Assembly: GCF_001546115.1 (NCBI RefSeq)
Contig: NZ_KQ955209.1
Location: 1,130,286-1,194,285, forward strand
DNA: 64,000 nucleotides
DNA from: Paracoccus aminovorans
Lineage (GTDB): Bacteria; Pseudomonadota; Alphaproteobacteria; Rhodobacterales; Rhodobacteraceae
Direction: 5' to 3'
Below, one piece after another: positions 39,606-51,773 of the stretch. The position numbers were made by a program, and so were the translations under genes. The notes beneath the pieces were generated by a model. The model worked only from the letters and a program-made list of their open reading frames with translations, made no database searches and was not told the origin of the DNA. Numbering within the stretch: position 1 is the first letter of the stretch; every line of letters starts with the position of its first letter.

Positions 39606-41132
39606 ATGTCTGTTGAGACCGGCGAGGCCATCGAAGTCCGCGAGGGCGTAGACCGCGAGACCGTCGAGACCGTCCAGAACATGGGGTCTTACAAATACGG
39701 CTGGGATACCGAGATCGAGATGGACTATGCCCCCAAGGGCATCAACGAGGACATCGTCCGGCTGATCTCGGAAAAGAACGCCGAGCCGGAGTGGATGCTG
39801 GAATGGCGCCTGGCCGCCTTCCGCCGCTGGCAGACCATGGTCGAGCCGAAATGGGCGATGCTGAACTATCCGGTAATCGACTACCAGGACCAGTATTACT
39901 ATGCCCGGCCGAAAAGCATGGCGGTAAAGCCGAAGTCGCTGGACGAGGTCGATCCGAAGCTGCTGGCGACCTATGAAAAGCTGGGCATCCCGCTGAAGGA
40001 ACAGATGATCCTGGCCGGGATCGAGGGCGCCGAGGGCGCGCCGGCCGAAGGGCGCAAGGTCGCGGTCGATGCGGTCTTCGACAGCGTCAGCGTCGGCACC
40101 ACCTTCAAGGACGAACTGGCCAAGGCCGGCGTCATCTTCTGCTCGATCAGCGAGGCGATCCGCGAGCATCCCGAACTGGTGAAGAAATACCTCGGCTCGG
40201 TCGTGCCGCAATCGGACAATTTCTTCGCCACGCTGAACTCGGCGGTCTTCTCGGACGGCAGCTTCGTCTATGTGCCGCCGGGCACGCGCTGCCCGATGGA
40301 GCTTTCGACCTATTTCCGCATCAATGCCGAAAATACCGGCCAGTTCGAGCGCACGCTGATCATCGCCGACAAGGGCGCCTATGTCAGCTATCTGGAAGGC
40401 TGCACCGCGCCCAAGCGCGACGTGGCGCAGCTGCACGCGGCGGTTGTGGAAATCGTCATCCTCGAGGATGCCGAGGTGAAATATTCCACCGTGCAGAACT
40501 GGTTCCCCGGCGACGAGGAAGGCAAGGGCGGCATCTACAACTTCGTCACCAAGCGCGCCGATTGCCGCGAGGCCCGCGCCAAGGTGATGTGGACGCAGGT
40601 GGAAACCGGCAGCGCGATCACCTGGAAATACCCCTCCTGCATCCTGCGCGGCGAGGAAAGCCAGGGCGAGTTTTATTCGATCGCCATCGCCAACAACATG
40701 CAGCAGGCGGATACCGGCACCAAGATGATCCATCTTGGCAAGAACACCCGCTCGCGCATTGTTTCCAAAGGGATTTCCGCCGGCAAGGCGCAGAACACCT
40801 ATCGCGGCCTGGTGTCGATGCACCCGCGCGCCACCAACAGCCGCAACTACACGCAATGCGACAGCCTGCTGATCGGCGATCAATGCGGCGCCCATACCGT
40901 CCCCTATATCGAGGTGAAGAATACCTCGTCCCGGGTGGAGCACGAGGCGACGACTTCGAAGGTGGACGACGACCAGCTGTTCTATTGCCGCGCCCGCGGC
41001 ATCGACGAGGAGGCCGCCGTGGCGCTGGTGGTGAACGGGTTCTGCCGCGAGGTCTTGCAGGCCCTGCCGATGGAATTCGCCATGGAGGCGCAATCGCTGG
41101 TGGCGATCAGCCTCGAAGGCTCGGTCGGATGA
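39606..41132 (+). CDS. sufB: Fe-S cluster assembly scaffold protein SufB
   Basis: A 508-residue SufB. The ATG at 39606 gives [20 protein letters not shown]; an upstream in-frame start at 39474 would run inside the desulfurase gene. Family words: [38 protein letters not shown], the segment [17 protein letters not shown] with the conserved Cys, and the C-terminal [21 protein letters not shown]. It forms the SufBC2D scaffold that builds Fe-S clusters. Confidence 0.97.
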   Translation: MSVETGEAIEVREGVDRETVETVQNMGSYKYGWDTEIEMDYAPKGINEDIVRLISEKNAEPEWMLEWRLAAFRRWQTMVEPKWAMLNYPVIDYQDQYYYARPKSMAVKPKSLDEVDPKLLATYEKLGIPLKEQMILAGIEGAEGAPAEGRKVAVDAVFDSVSVGTTFKDELAKAGVIFCSISEAIREHPELVKKYLGSVVPQSDNFFATLNSAVFSDGSFVYVPPGTRCPMELSTYFRINAENTGQFERTLIIADKGAYVSYLEGCTAPKRDVAQLHAAVVEIVILEDAEVKYSTVQNWFPGDEEGKGGIYNFVTKRADCREARAKVMWTQVETGSAITWKYPSCILRGEESQGEFYSIAIANNMQQADTGTKMIHLGKNTRSRIVSKGISAGKAQNTYRGLVSMHPRATNSRNYTQCDSLLIGDQCGAHTVPYIEVKNTSSRVEHEATTSKVDDDQLFYCRARGIDEEAAVALVVNGFCREVLQALPMEFAMEAQSLVAISLEGSVG

Positions 41133-41194
41133 CCGGCCGCCGCCGCGACATGAACACAAGGGCGCCCGCCGCGCGCGCCGCCACGACCGTTTGA
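41129..41194 (+). CDS. Possible 21-residue ORF between sufB and sufC
   Basis: An ATG overlapping the sufB stop (ATGA) opens a 21-codon frame, rich in Arg and Ala, ending 10 nt before sufC. Its coupling to sufB suggests translation, but the residues look like ordinary GC-rich spacer. It may only keep ribosomes moving to sufC. Confidence 0.2.
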   Translation: MTGRRRDMNTRAPAARAATTV

Positions 41195-41204
41195 GGGAAT
41201 AAAA

Positions 41205-41959
<755 letters not shown>

Positions 41960-41960
<1 letters not shown>

Positions 41961-43294
41961 TGGCGGACACGGCTGTTCTGTCGGCCCAGACCCCGGCGGT
42001 CGAGGGCAAGGCACGGCCCGGCGCCTCGGCGCTGTCGGCCCGGCTTGAGGCGCTGGACTTGCCGCAGGGCGGGTTCACCGCAGCCGCGCGCCGGGATGCG
42101 GCCGAGCGGCTCGCTTCCATGGGCCTGCCCGGCGCCCGCGACGAATACTGGCGCTATACCGACCCCGCGCCCTTCAACGCCCCGCGCCCCGAACCGCTGT
42201 CGGTGCCGGCGCGCGATGCCTCGCTGTTCAGCGACATCGACCGGCTGACGCTGGTTTTCGTCGACGGCGTCTTCGATGCCGCCGCCTCGGACGATCTGTC
42301 GGCCGAGGGCTTGCAGATCGAAAGCCTCGCCGCTGCCGACAGGGGTGCCGACCATTGGGCGGTCGGGCTTTACGGCACGCTGGAGGCCGCCGGCCAGGTC
42401 CCGGTCAAGCGGCCCTTCGCGGTGCTGAACACGCTCGCCGCCCGCGACGGGCTGTTGATCCGTGTCACCGGCCCGGTCTCGCGCCCGCTGCATGTGCTTT
42501 ACCGCCGCCAGGACGCGGCGGCGGACGTGGTGCTGCACCATGTCGTCAAGCTCGAACCCGGCGCCGAGCTGACGCTGCTGGAAACCGGCGGCATCGGCGC
42601 CCGCTCGAACACGATGCTCGAGGTGGATCTGGCCGCGGGCGCGCGCTTCCACCACATCTCCAGCAAGCGTGCCGATGACGCCAAGCTGGGCATCGGCCAC
42701 ATCTTCGCCCGCGTGGGCGAGGGCGCGCTGTTCAAGTCCTTCGCGCTGTCGGTCAACGGCCGGATGATGCGCAACGAGGGCGTGATCGAGATCGCCGGCG
42801 ACGATGCCGTGGCCCATATCGCCGCCGCCGTTCTGGGCGATGGCGACGAGGGTGCCTTCCACCACGACGACACCGTCTTCATCACCCATGCCGCCGAGCG
42901 CTGCGAAAGCCGCCAGGTGTTCAAGAAGGTGCTGAAGAACGGCGCGCATGGCATTTTTCAGGGCAAGATCCTGGTCAAGCCCGGCGCGCAGAAGACCGAC
43001 GGCTACCAGATCAGCCAGGGGCTTCTGCTGGACGAGGGCAGCCAGTTCCTCGCCAAGCCCGAGCTGGAAATCTATGCCGACGACGTGAAGTGCTCGCATG
43101 GCTCGACCACCGGCGCGCTGGACGAGACGGCGATGTTCTACCTGCGCTCGCGCGGCGTGCCCAGGGAACAGGCCATCGTGCTGCTGGTCCTGTCCTTCCT
43201 GGCCGATGCGCTGGCCGAGATCGAGAATGACGAGCTGCGCGACGCCATCCTGGTCCGGCTGGACGAATGGCTGACCACCCGCGCCAAGGGCTGA
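41960..43294 (+). CDS. sufD: Fe-S cluster assembly protein SufD
   Basis: A 444-residue SufD starting at the ATG that overlaps the sufC stop (TGATGG). DEYWRYTDPAPFN is the N-terminal family segment. The beta-helix core carries LLETGGIGARSNTMLEVDL, and the C-terminal SufBD signature is KCSHGSTTGALDETAMFYLRS. It pairs with SufB in the SufBC2D complex. The 3' end overlaps the likely start of the next gene. Confidence 0.96.
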
Positions 43295-43791
43295 CGGCCA
43301 AGGTGGCACAGGCCGGGATCGTCCCCAGGATCGTGCAAAGCTGGTGGGCACCCGGCCGGGTCGTCGCCGGCCTGCGCGGCCTGCCCGAGCGCGGCCTGAT
43401 CGCCGTTTTGATGGCGGCGATGCTGGTGTTCCTGATCGCTCAGGCCCCCGGGCATCAGCGGGCGGCGCAGCTCGACCCCTCGGTGCCGTTCGATGCGCGC
43501 ATGGGGGGCGCGCTGCTGGCGGTGATGTTCATGATGCCGCTGCTGGCCTATGCCGTGGCGGCGCTGGTCTCGGCGCTGTCGCGTCTGGCGGGGCGGCCGG
43601 TCGCGCCCGGCAATTCCCGGCTGGCGCTGTTCTGGGCGCTGCTCGCGGTGGCGCCGGCCATGCTGCTGGCCGGCCTGACCGAGGGGCTGGTCGGCCCCGG
43701 CGCGGCGCTGAGCCTGACCCGGGGTCTGGCGGGCCTGGGCTTTCTGGTGATATGGGGCGCGGGACTGCGCGCATTGGCGGGGAACGGATGA
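43267..43791 (+). CDS. YIP1-family membrane protein (first of a pair)
   Basis: A membrane protein of up to 174 residues with about four hydrophobic helices (LIAVLMAAMLVFLIAQAPG, GALLAVMFMMPLLAYAVAAL, LALFWALLAVAPAMLLAGL, LGFLVIWGAGLRAL). The layout suits bacterial YIP1-like proteins, but I recognise no sharp motif. The ATG at 43267 lies inside sufD; a GTG at 43303, after the sufD stop, is an alternative start. It overlaps the second gene by 4 nt. It is embedded in the suf operon. Confidence 0.7.
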   Translation: MADHPRQGLTAKVAQAGIVPRIVQSWWAPGRVVAGLRGLPERGLIAVLMAAMLVFLIAQAPGHQRAAQLDPSVPFDARMGGALLAVMFMMPLLAYAVAALVSALSRLAGRPVAPGNSRLALFWALLAVAPAMLLAGLTEGLVGPGAALSLTRGLAGLGFLVIWGAGLRALAGNG

Positions 43792-44375
43792 CTTCGGGCG
43801 ATCTTGGCGATCTGGTGGTGCTGACCCTGCGCAGGCCCGAGGCGGCGCTGCAGGTTCTGCGCCGGCTGGCGCTGCCGATGTCGGCGCGCTGGACGCTGCT
43901 TCTGCTGGCGGTGACGCTGTCCACGCTGCTCGCCTGCCTGTCGCTCATGCTGTTCCCGGTCGAGTTCGACAATGCGCTGTCGCGCCTGCTGTCGCATCCG
44001 CTGACGCTGGCCGGAGTGCAGTTCGGCGCCATGGTCGGCTCGGCGCTGATGATGGCACAGGTCGGCCGCTGGTTCGGCGGCCAGGGCGATTTCGCCGATG
44101 CGCTGCTGGTCGTGGCCTGGGTCGAGCTGTTGCTGGTCGGGCTGCAGGCGGTGCAACTGGTAATGACGCTGCTGTTCCCGGCCACGGCGGCGCTGCTTTC
44201 GATCCTGGCCTTCGGGCTGTTCCTCTATCTTGCCGTGACCATGACCAAGGCGCTGCACGGCTTCACCAGCACCGCCAAGGTGGTGGTGGGCCTGGTCGGC
44301 AGCCTGTTCGTCCTGGGCTTCGTGCTGTCGCTTTTCGCGGCGGCCTTCGGCATCGTCCCCGAGGTGACTCCATGA
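43788..44375 (+). CDS. YIP1-family membrane protein (second of a pair)
   Basis: A 195-residue protein with five hydrophobic helices. The amphipathic N-terminus (VVLTLRRPEAALQVLRRLAL) followed by helices such as WTLLLLAVTLSTLLACLSLM and VAWVELLLVGLQAVQLVMT fits YIP1 proteins. It overlaps both neighbours by 4 nt (ATGA), so it is translated with sufD and sufS. Why a membrane pair lies in a suf operon is not clear. Confidence 0.75.
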   Translation: MTSGDLGDLVVLTLRRPEAALQVLRRLALPMSARWTLLLLAVTLSTLLACLSLMLFPVEFDNALSRLLSHPLTLAGVQFGAMVGSALMMAQVGRWFGGQGDFADALLVVAWVELLLVGLQAVQLVMTLLFPATAALLSILAFGLFLYLAVTMTKALHGFTSTAKVVVGLVGSLFVLGFVLSLFAAAFGIVPEVTP

Positions 44376-45583
44376 GCTTCGACATCGACACGGTCCGGGC
44401 CGATTTCCCGATCCTGTCCACGCAGGTGAACGGTCGCCCGCTGGTCTATCTGGACAATGGCGCCAGCGCGCAGAAGCCGCGCCAGGTGATCGACGCCATC
44501 ACCCGCGCCTATGAGGGCGAATATGCCAACGTCCACCGCGGCTTGCATTATCTTTCGAACCTCGCGACCGAGAATTACGAACGGGTGCGCAGCATCATCG
44601 CCCGCTTCCTGCACGCGCCGCATGAGAACGAGGTGATCTTCACCTCGGGCGCGACCGAGGGCATCAACCTGGTCTCCTATGGCTGGGCCGCGCCGCGGCT
44701 TCAGGCCGGCGACGAGATCCTGCTGTCGGTGCTGGAGCATCACGCCAATATCGTGCCCTGGCATTTCCTGCGCGAGCGCCAGGGCGTGCAGCTGAAATGG
44801 GTCGAACCCGAGCCCGACGGCAGCCTGCCGGCCGAGAAGGTGCTGGCCGCCATCGGCCCGCGCACCAAGCTGATCGCCGTCACCCATATGTCGAACGTGA
44901 CCGGCACCGTGGTCGATGTCGGCGCCATCGCGCGCGGAACCTCGGTGCCGGTGCTGGCCGACGGCAGCCAGGCCGCGGTGCATATGCCGGTGGACCTGGG
45001 CGCGCTCGGCGTCGATTTCTACTGCATCACCGGGCACAAGCTCTATGGCCCCTCGGGCTCGGGCGCGATCTGGATCCGCCGCGAGCGCCAGGCCGAGATG
45101 CGGCCTTTCATGGGCGGCGGCGACATGATCCGCATCGTGACCCGCGACGCCGTCGACTATGCCGACCCGCCCCTGCGCTTCGAGGCCGGCACCCCCGGCA
45201 TCGTCAACCAGATCGGCCTGGGCGCGGCGCTGGAATATCTGATGAGCCTCGGGATGGAGAACATCGCCGCGCATGAACGCGGCTTGCGCGACTATGCCCG
45301 CGAGCGGCTGCGCAGCCTGAACTGGCTGGCCATGCAGGGCGATGCGCCGGACAAGGGCGCGATCTTTTCGCTGACCATGCAGGGCGCGCATGCGCATGAC
45401 ATCTCGACCATCCTCGACAAGCGCGGCATCGCCGTCAGGGCCGGGACGCATTGCGCCATGCCGCTTCTGGACTTCTTCGGCGTCACGGCCACGGCGCGGG
45501 CGAGCTTTGCCATGTACAACACCCGGGCCGAGGTCGATGCGCTGGTCGACGGTTTGGGCTTCTGTCACGAGCTTTTCGCCTGA
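44372..45583 (+). CDS. sufS: Cysteine desulfurase SufS (class II)
   Basis: A 403-residue class-V aminotransferase of the SufS/CsdA group. MSFDIDTVRADFPILSTQVN is the standard start. The PLP Lys lies in CITGHKLYGPSGSGAI, and the catalytic Cys lies in RAGTHCAMPLLDFFGV on the longer class-II loop. Enzymes of this class normally need a SufE or SufU partner, whose gene is not in the window. It closes the suf operon before tRNA-Arg. Confidence 0.96.
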   Translation: MSFDIDTVRADFPILSTQVNGRPLVYLDNGASAQKPRQVIDAITRAYEGEYANVHRGLHYLSNLATENYERVRSIIARFLHAPHENEVIFTSGATEGINLVSYGWAAPRLQAGDEILLSVLEHHANIVPWHFLRERQGVQLKWVEPEPDGSLPAEKVLAAIGPRTKLIAVTHMSNVTGTVVDVGAIARGTSVPVLADGSQAAVHMPVDLGALGVDFYCITGHKLYGPSGSGAIWIRRERQAEMRPFMGGGDMIRIVTRDAVDYADPPLRFEAGTPGIVNQIGLGAALEYLMSLGMENIAAHERGLRDYARERLRSLNWLAMQGDAPDKGAIFSLTMQGAHAHDISTILDKRGIAVRAGTHCAMPLLDFFGVTATARASFAMYNTRAEVDALVDGLGFCHELFA

Positions 45584-45595
45584 ACCCCATTGCAG

Positions 45596-45613
45596 AGCCG
45601 CGCGTTTGCGGCT
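45596..45613 (+). terminator. Short hairpin after sufS
   Basis: AGCCGC (45596-45601) pairs with GCGGCT (45608-45613) across a 6-nt loop, 12 nt after the sufS stop and 17 nt before the tRNA. It is short and lacks a U-tract, so termination is possible but weak. Confidence 0.3.
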
Positions 45614-45630
45614 AATCAACACGGGCTCGC

Positions 45631-45707
45631 GGTCCCATAGCTCAGCTGGATAGAGCGCTACCCTCCGAAGGTAGAGGCCACACGTTCGAATCGTGTTGGG
45701 ACCGCCA
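45631..45707 (+). tRNA. tRNA-Arg (anticodon CCG)
   Basis: 77 nt with encoded CCA. The acceptor arms are GGTCCCA and TGGGACC with discriminator G. The D-arm is GCTCAGCTGGATAGAGC. The anticodon stem CTACC/GGTAG encloses CTCCGAA, giving anticodon CCG (Arg, codon CGG). The T-arm is CACACGTTCGAATCGTGTT. All four stems close. Confidence 0.96.
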
Positions 45708-45776
45708 TTTTCTCCATAAGTCGCTGAAATCCGGGCATCCTGCGTCGCCTTGCCGTGGCGCAAGGCAAAGGCTGGC

Positions 45777-45805
45777 AAGCCCCGCTCAGGGCAGGAGCGG
45801 GGCTT
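45777..45805 (+). terminator. Strong 10-bp hairpin downstream of tRNA-Arg
   Basis: AAGCCCCGCT (45777-45786) and AGCGGGGCTT (45796-45805) form a perfect stem with a 9-nt loop. It probably ends the tRNA transcript. A smaller hairpin (GCCTTG 45747-45752 with CAAGGC 45761-45766) precedes it. The rest of 45708-46027 holds only the purL terminator; I see no gene in it. Confidence 0.6.
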
Positions 45806-45977
45806 GATCTGGCCGCCGATCTCAGGGAGGAACGATCCGCGGCCCCTGGGTGACTGATGCATGATCCGTCTCCGCTGGCTCATCTGGGCACGGCGCGGGC
45901 AAAGCGGAATGGGTGGGATTACCTATGACGCAGCGTCAACGGCGCGAATTCTTATCCACGGCTGCAATCGGTGCATG

Positions 45978-46010
45978 AAAAACCCGGCCATCGCGGGGCG
46001 GCGGCCGGGC
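45978..46010 (-). terminator. Rho-independent terminator of purL
   Basis: On the minus strand CCCGGCC (46009-46003) pairs with GGCCGGG (45989-45983) and is followed by UUUUU (45982-45978). It starts about 18 nt after the purL stop. Confidence 0.65.
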
Positions 46011-46027
46011 TCATCGGTCGGAAAGGC

Positions 46028-48199
<2,172 letters not shown>

Positions 48200-48365
48200 G
48201 CTGGCGCCCCCTTTGCCCGGTTTCCCCGGCCTTTTAAGCGGCGCGCGGCCATTAGGAAAGGCCCTGCGCGCAGCCGATACGACGAAGAACTGCCCGGGCT
48301 TTCTCTGTTTTCCAAATACCCCGCCGACCGCGCCGCGCGCGCGATGCCCGCCGCTTGGGAAAGAG

Positions 48366-48450
48366 CAAAAAAAAGCCGGGCATGAAGCCCGGCTCAAGTC
48401 CAACAGGGAGGTTGAAGGTGATGAGAGTTTCCTCATGATCACCGCCTTCG
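48366..48450 (-). ncRNA. Candidate small RNA with anti-Shine-Dalgarno loop and Rho-independent terminator
   Basis: Read on the minus strand, three hairpins follow one another. The first (48443-48417) closes GGUGAU/AUCACC and GAG/CUC with a GAAA tetraloop. The second (48414-48401) is CAAC/GUUG with loop CUCCCU, complementary to ribosome-binding sites. The third is a perfect 8-bp terminator (48394-48387 with 48381-48374) followed by eight U (48374-48367). TTGAAC (48485-48480) and TATTTC (48462-48457), spaced 17 nt, form a possible promoter, giving an RNA of about 85 nt. No credible ORF is present. The remaining bases of 48200-48571 show only the purL leader and the lysR 3' flank. It could instead be the lysR 3' end. 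Confidence 0.5.
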
Positions 48451-48571
48451 AGAGTGGAAATATGTGCAGAGTGCGAACGGTTCAAGGCGCAAATGCCGGT
48501 GGCCGCACATGGCCGATATGCATTCTGCGAATATCTCGGGCAGGGCGCTTGCCGCACCGCCCGTCCGGCGG

Positions 48572-49492
48572 TCACTTGTCGGACGGATGCGCCGCCTCTT
48601 CCTCGCTCTGCTGCTTGCGGATCGCCTGGATCTCTTCCAGCACGAAGTCGCGGAAGGCGGTGACCCGGCGCGAGGTGCGCAATTCCTCGGGGAACGCCAG
48701 GAAGACCGGCACCTCGCCGGATTCGATCGCCGGCAAGACCCTGACCAGGTTCGGGAAATCCGGCGTCAGATAGTCCGGCAGCACGCCGATGCCGACATGG
48801 TTCAGCACGCCCTGCAACACGCCGAAGTAATTGTTCACCATCAGCGTCGAGGTCATGTTCAGCCCCAGCAGCATCTGCGACAGCACCGCGCCCGAGCTGA
48901 CCTGCGGCGTCTGCGGGTTCTGGCAGATCAGCCGGTGCGGGACCAGATCCTCCATGGTCTGCGGCACGCCGGCCTTGGCCAGGTATTCCCGTGTGGCATA
49001 AAGCCGCATGCGGATGTTCAGCAGCCGGCGCCGGATCAGATCCTGCTGGTTCGGCTCCTTCATGCGGATCGCCACGTCGGCCTCGCGCATGGGCAGGTCC
49101 AGCACCCGCTCTTCCAGCATCAGGTCGATCTTCAGGTCCGGATAGCGCTCATAGAGCTTGGCCAGCCGCGGCACCAGCCAGAGCGTGCCGAAGCCGGTGG
49201 TGGTCGTGACCTTGAGCTCGCCGAAGACGTTCTCCTCGCTGTCGCGGATGCGGGCGGCGGTGGTGTCGAGCTTGCGCACCATCGAGGAGGTGGCCTCGAA
49301 CAGCAATTCGCCCTGCTCGGTCAGGATCAAGCCGCGGGCGTGACGGTGAAACAGCGTGGTCGCCAGCGAATCCTCCAGCGCGCGGATCTGGCGGCTGACG
49401 GCGGATTGCGACAGGTGCAAAACATCGCCCGCATGGGTCAAACTCCCAGCGTCGGCGACGGCGTGAAATATTCTTAATTTATCCCAATCCAT
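48572..49492 (-). CDS. LysR-family transcriptional regulator
   Basis: A 306-residue LTTR. The ATG at 49492 gives MDWDKLRIFHAVADAGSLTH, a common N-terminus in Rhodobacteraceae; an ATG at 49513 would add seven residues. The winged HTH is LTHAGDVLHLSQSAVSRQIRALE. The effector domain runs through TTGFGTLWLVPRLAKLYERY and NHVGIGVLPDYLTPDFP. The target is unknown: it is divergent from murI and upstream of the sRNA candidate and purL. The C-terminus is Gln/Glu-rich (RKQQSEEEAAHPSDK). Confidence 0.93.
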   Translation of the reverse strand: MDWDKLRIFHAVADAGSLTHAGDVLHLSQSAVSRQIRALEDSLATTLFHRHARGLILTEQGELLFEATSSMVRKLDTTAARIRDSEENVFGELKVTTTTGFGTLWLVPRLAKLYERYPDLKIDLMLEERVLDLPMREADVAIRMKEPNQQDLIRRRLLNIRMRLYATREYLAKAGVPQTMEDLVPHRLICQNPQTPQVSSGAVLSQMLLGLNMTSTLMVNNYFGVLQGVLNHVGIGVLPDYLTPDFPNLVRVLPAIESGEVPVFLAFPEELRTSRRVTAFRDFVLEEIQAIRKQQSEEEAAHPSDK

Positions 49493-49794
49493 AACAGTGC
49501 TTTCTTGCGGCATCAGCCATGCAATCCGTGCAACCCTTATCACAGAAGATAGGGTGAACAACCCTGCAAAACGCCAACAAATCCGTTAATCCGGCAGCAT
49601 GAGTGACCCATTATGGCACTGCGCTGCCTATCCCTGCGCCGGGCGCCGGATCAGCGGGCAGAATGCTGCCGCACAACCCCGATTCGGGCCCGTCGTCTTG
49701 AGCGGCGGACGATATGCCGCGCCTGACATAAATCATGGCAATCCGCCGCCGCGCAGCCTAAACAAGGCGCGTCGCGAGCAAGGGGAGACGAGCC
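49493..49794. other. lysR-murI divergent intergenic region
   Basis: 302 nt between two divergent genes. A small inverted repeat AGGGT-GAACA-ACCCT lies near 49551-49565 and could be a LysR-type site, but LTTR sites are too loose to call by eye. No small ORF, tRNA or terminator is visible. Confidence 0.3.
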
Positions 49795-50607
49795 ATGGCG
49801 GTAGGGGTATTCGATTCGGGTCTGGGCGGGCTGACCGTGCTGGGCGCCGTCGCCGCCCGCCTGCCGGAACTGCCGCTGGTCTATCTGGGCGACAACAAGC
49901 ACACCCCTTACGGCGTGCGCGATGCCGAGGACATCTTCAACCTGACCTGCGCCGGCGTCGAGCGGCTGTGGGAAGATGGCTGCGACCTGGTGATCCTGGC
50001 CTGCAACACCGCCTCGGCCGCGGCGCTGAAGCGCATGCAGGAGAAATGGCTGCCCGATGACAAGCGCGTGCTGGGCGTCTTCGTGCCGATGATCGAGGCG
50101 CTGACCGAGCGTCGCTGGGGCGACAATTCGCCGCCGCGCGAGGTCGCGGTCAAGCATGTGGCGCTGTTCGCCACCCCGGCCACCGTCGCCAGCCGCGCCT
50201 TCCAGCGCGAATTGGCCTTCCGCGCCATCGGCGTCGATGTCGAGGCCCAGCCCTGCGGCGGCGTGGTCGACGCCATCGAGATGGGCGACGAGATCCTGGC
50301 CGAGGCGCTGGTGACCAGCCATGTCGAGGCGCTTTTGCGCCGCATGCCGCATCCCGAGGCGGCGATCCTGGGCTGCACGCATTATCCCTTGGTCCAGGCT
50401 GCCTTCCAGAAGGCGCTGGGGCAGAATGTGACGGTCTATTCGCAACCGAACCTGGTGGCCGAGAGCCTGGACGACTATCTGAAACGCCATCCGCAGATGC
50501 TGGGCGCGGGCACGGTCTCGCGCTTCCTGACCACCGGCGACCCCGAGCGCGTCTCGGGGAAGGCCACGCAGTTCCTCCGCCATCCGATCAGGTTCGAAAG
50601 CGCCTGA
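49795..50607 (+). CDS. murI: Glutamate racemase
   Basis: A 270-residue cofactor-independent racemase. ATG 49795 follows AAGGGGAGA. The Asp/Ser motif is [20 protein letters not shown]. The two catalytic cysteines are in [17 protein letters not shown] and [15 protein letters not shown]. It supplies D-glutamate for peptidoglycan. ccmE follows 18 nt later. Confidence 0.96.
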   Translation: MAVGVFDSGLGGLTVLGAVAARLPELPLVYLGDNKHTPYGVRDAEDIFNLTCAGVERLWEDGCDLVILACNTASAAALKRMQEKWLPDDKRVLGVFVPMIEALTERRWGDNSPPREVAVKHVALFATPATVASRAFQRELAFRAIGVDVEAQPCGGVVDAIEMGDEILAEALVTSHVEALLRRMPHPEAAILGCTHYPLVQAAFQKALGQNVTVYSQPNLVAESLDDYLKRHPQMLGAGTVSRFLTTGDPERVSGKATQFLRHPIRFESA

Positions 50608-50625
50608 ACATGGAAAGCCATTCCA

Positions 50626-51069
50626 ATGAAATCGCTTAAGAAAAAGCGTAGAATCCAGGTCCTGATCGCCGCCGCCGTCGCGCTGCTGCTGGCCGTCGCG
50701 CTGATCGGCTACGGCTTCCGCGACGGCATCAACCTCTATCGCTCGCCCAGCCAGATGGCCGAGAGCCCGCCCTCGGCCGGCGAGGTGTTCCGCCTGGGCG
50801 GGCTGGTCAAGGAGGGCACGCTGATCCGCGGCGCCAGCGAGACCGTCAGCTTCAGCGTCACCGACGGCGGCGCCTCGATCCCGGTGCGCTTTACCGGCGT
50901 GCTGCCCGACCTGTTCGCCGAGGGCCAGGGCATGATCGGCACCGGCCGGATGGAGGGCGACACCTTCGTCGCGACCGAGATCCTGGCCAAGCACGACGAA
51001 AGCTACATGCCGCGCGAGGTCATCGACTCGCTCAAGGAACAGGGCGTCTACGAGGACCCGAACTCCTGA
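50626..51069 (+). CDS. ccmE: Cytochrome c maturation heme chaperone CcmE
   Basis: A 147-residue protein with a Lys/Arg-rich start (MKSLKKKRRIQ), one N-terminal membrane anchor (VLIAAAVALLLAVALIGYGF) and a periplasmic OB-fold. The covalent heme ligand is H123 in AKHDESYMP, with Y127 in the HxxxY motif. It passes heme from CcmABCD to CcmF/H. ccmF would be expected next but is displaced by an endolysin-holin pair. Confidence 0.96.
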   Translation: MKSLKKKRRIQVLIAAAVALLLAVALIGYGFRDGINLYRSPSQMAESPPSAGEVFRLGGLVKEGTLIRGASETVSFSVTDGGASIPVRFTGVLPDLFAEGQGMIGTGRMEGDTFVATEILAKHDESYMPREVIDSLKEQGVYEDPNS

Positions 51070-51101
51070 CGCTCCGACTTCCCGACGCAACGCGCGCCCG
51101 G

Positions 51102-51116
51102 TTAACGAGAGGTTAA
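51102..51116. promoter_or_regulatory. CtrA box TTAA-N7-TTAAC upstream of the endolysin gene
   Basis: TTAA at 51102-51105 and TTAA at 51113-51116 (then C) are separated by exactly 7 nt (CGAGAGG). The site is also a near-perfect palindrome: CGGTTAAC (51100-51107) and GTTAACCG (51112-51119). It lies 45 nt before the endolysin start and 33 nt after the ccmE stop, in a good position to drive a promoter within the ccm locus. Confidence 0.65.
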
Positions 51117-51161
51117 CCGCGTCACCGCAGCCTTGGCCCGCTTCAGGCAAGGGGGCTGTGG

Positions 51162-51773
51162 ATGAAGACGGTCGAGGAAATCGCGGCGGAAATCGTCGCG
51201 CGTGAGGGGGGCTACGTCAACGACCCCGACGATCCGGGCGGGGCGACGAATTACGGCGTGACGCTGGCGACGCTGCAAAGGCTGGGGATCGACAGGACCG
51301 GCGACGGCAGGGTGGACGTCGCCGACGTCAAGGCGCTGACCCGCGCCGATGCGGCGCGCATCTATGTCGAGCATTACTTCCGCCGGCCGCGGCTGGCGGA
51401 ACTGCCGGCTTCGGTGCAGGCCTCGGTCTTCGACATGTATGTCAATGCCGGCACCAACGCGGTCAAGATCCTGCAGCGGCTGGTGACGCGGATGGGCTTT
51501 CCAGCCACGGACGACGGTATGGTCGGGCCGGCGACGATCCGCGCCGCGACCCAGGCCGACTTGGCGGCGCCGGGCTATTTCGCCGACGCCTATGGCATCG
51601 CGCGGCGCAATTATTACTACGCCCTTGGCGATGCGCGGCCGGCCAGCCGCAAATACGCCCGCACCAAGGCCGGCGGCAAGGGCGGCTGGATCACCCGGGC
51701 CGAGGAGTTCATCTCGGCCAAGTATCACCTGACGGCGGCCGAGCATCGGGCGAGGGTGGCGACATGGGGGTGA
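51162..51773 (+). CDS. Holin-associated N-acetylmuramidase (GH108-type endolysin), possible gene-transfer-agent lysis protein
   Basis: A 203-residue protein. The GH108 signature IVAREGGYVNDPDDPGGATN followed by YGVTLATLQRLG contains the catalytic Glu15 (EGGY). The C-terminal half is the family peptidoglycan-binding part (GYFADAYGIARRNYYYALGD). There is no signal peptide, so export needs a holin, which the next gene supplies. In Rhodobacter capsulatus an endolysin-holin pair releases gene transfer agent particles under CtrA control. The CtrA box upstream makes the same role likely here (inference). A prophage remnant is less likely: no other phage gene is near. Confidence 0.88.
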   Translation: MKTVEEIAAEIVAREGGYVNDPDDPGGATNYGVTLATLQRLGIDRTGDGRVDVADVKALTRADAARIYVEHYFRRPRLAELPASVQASVFDMYVNAGTNAVKILQRLVTRMGFPATDDGMVGPATIRAATQADLAAPGYFADAYGIARRNYYYALGDARPASRKYARTKAGGKGGWITRAEEFISAKYHLTAAEHRARVATWG

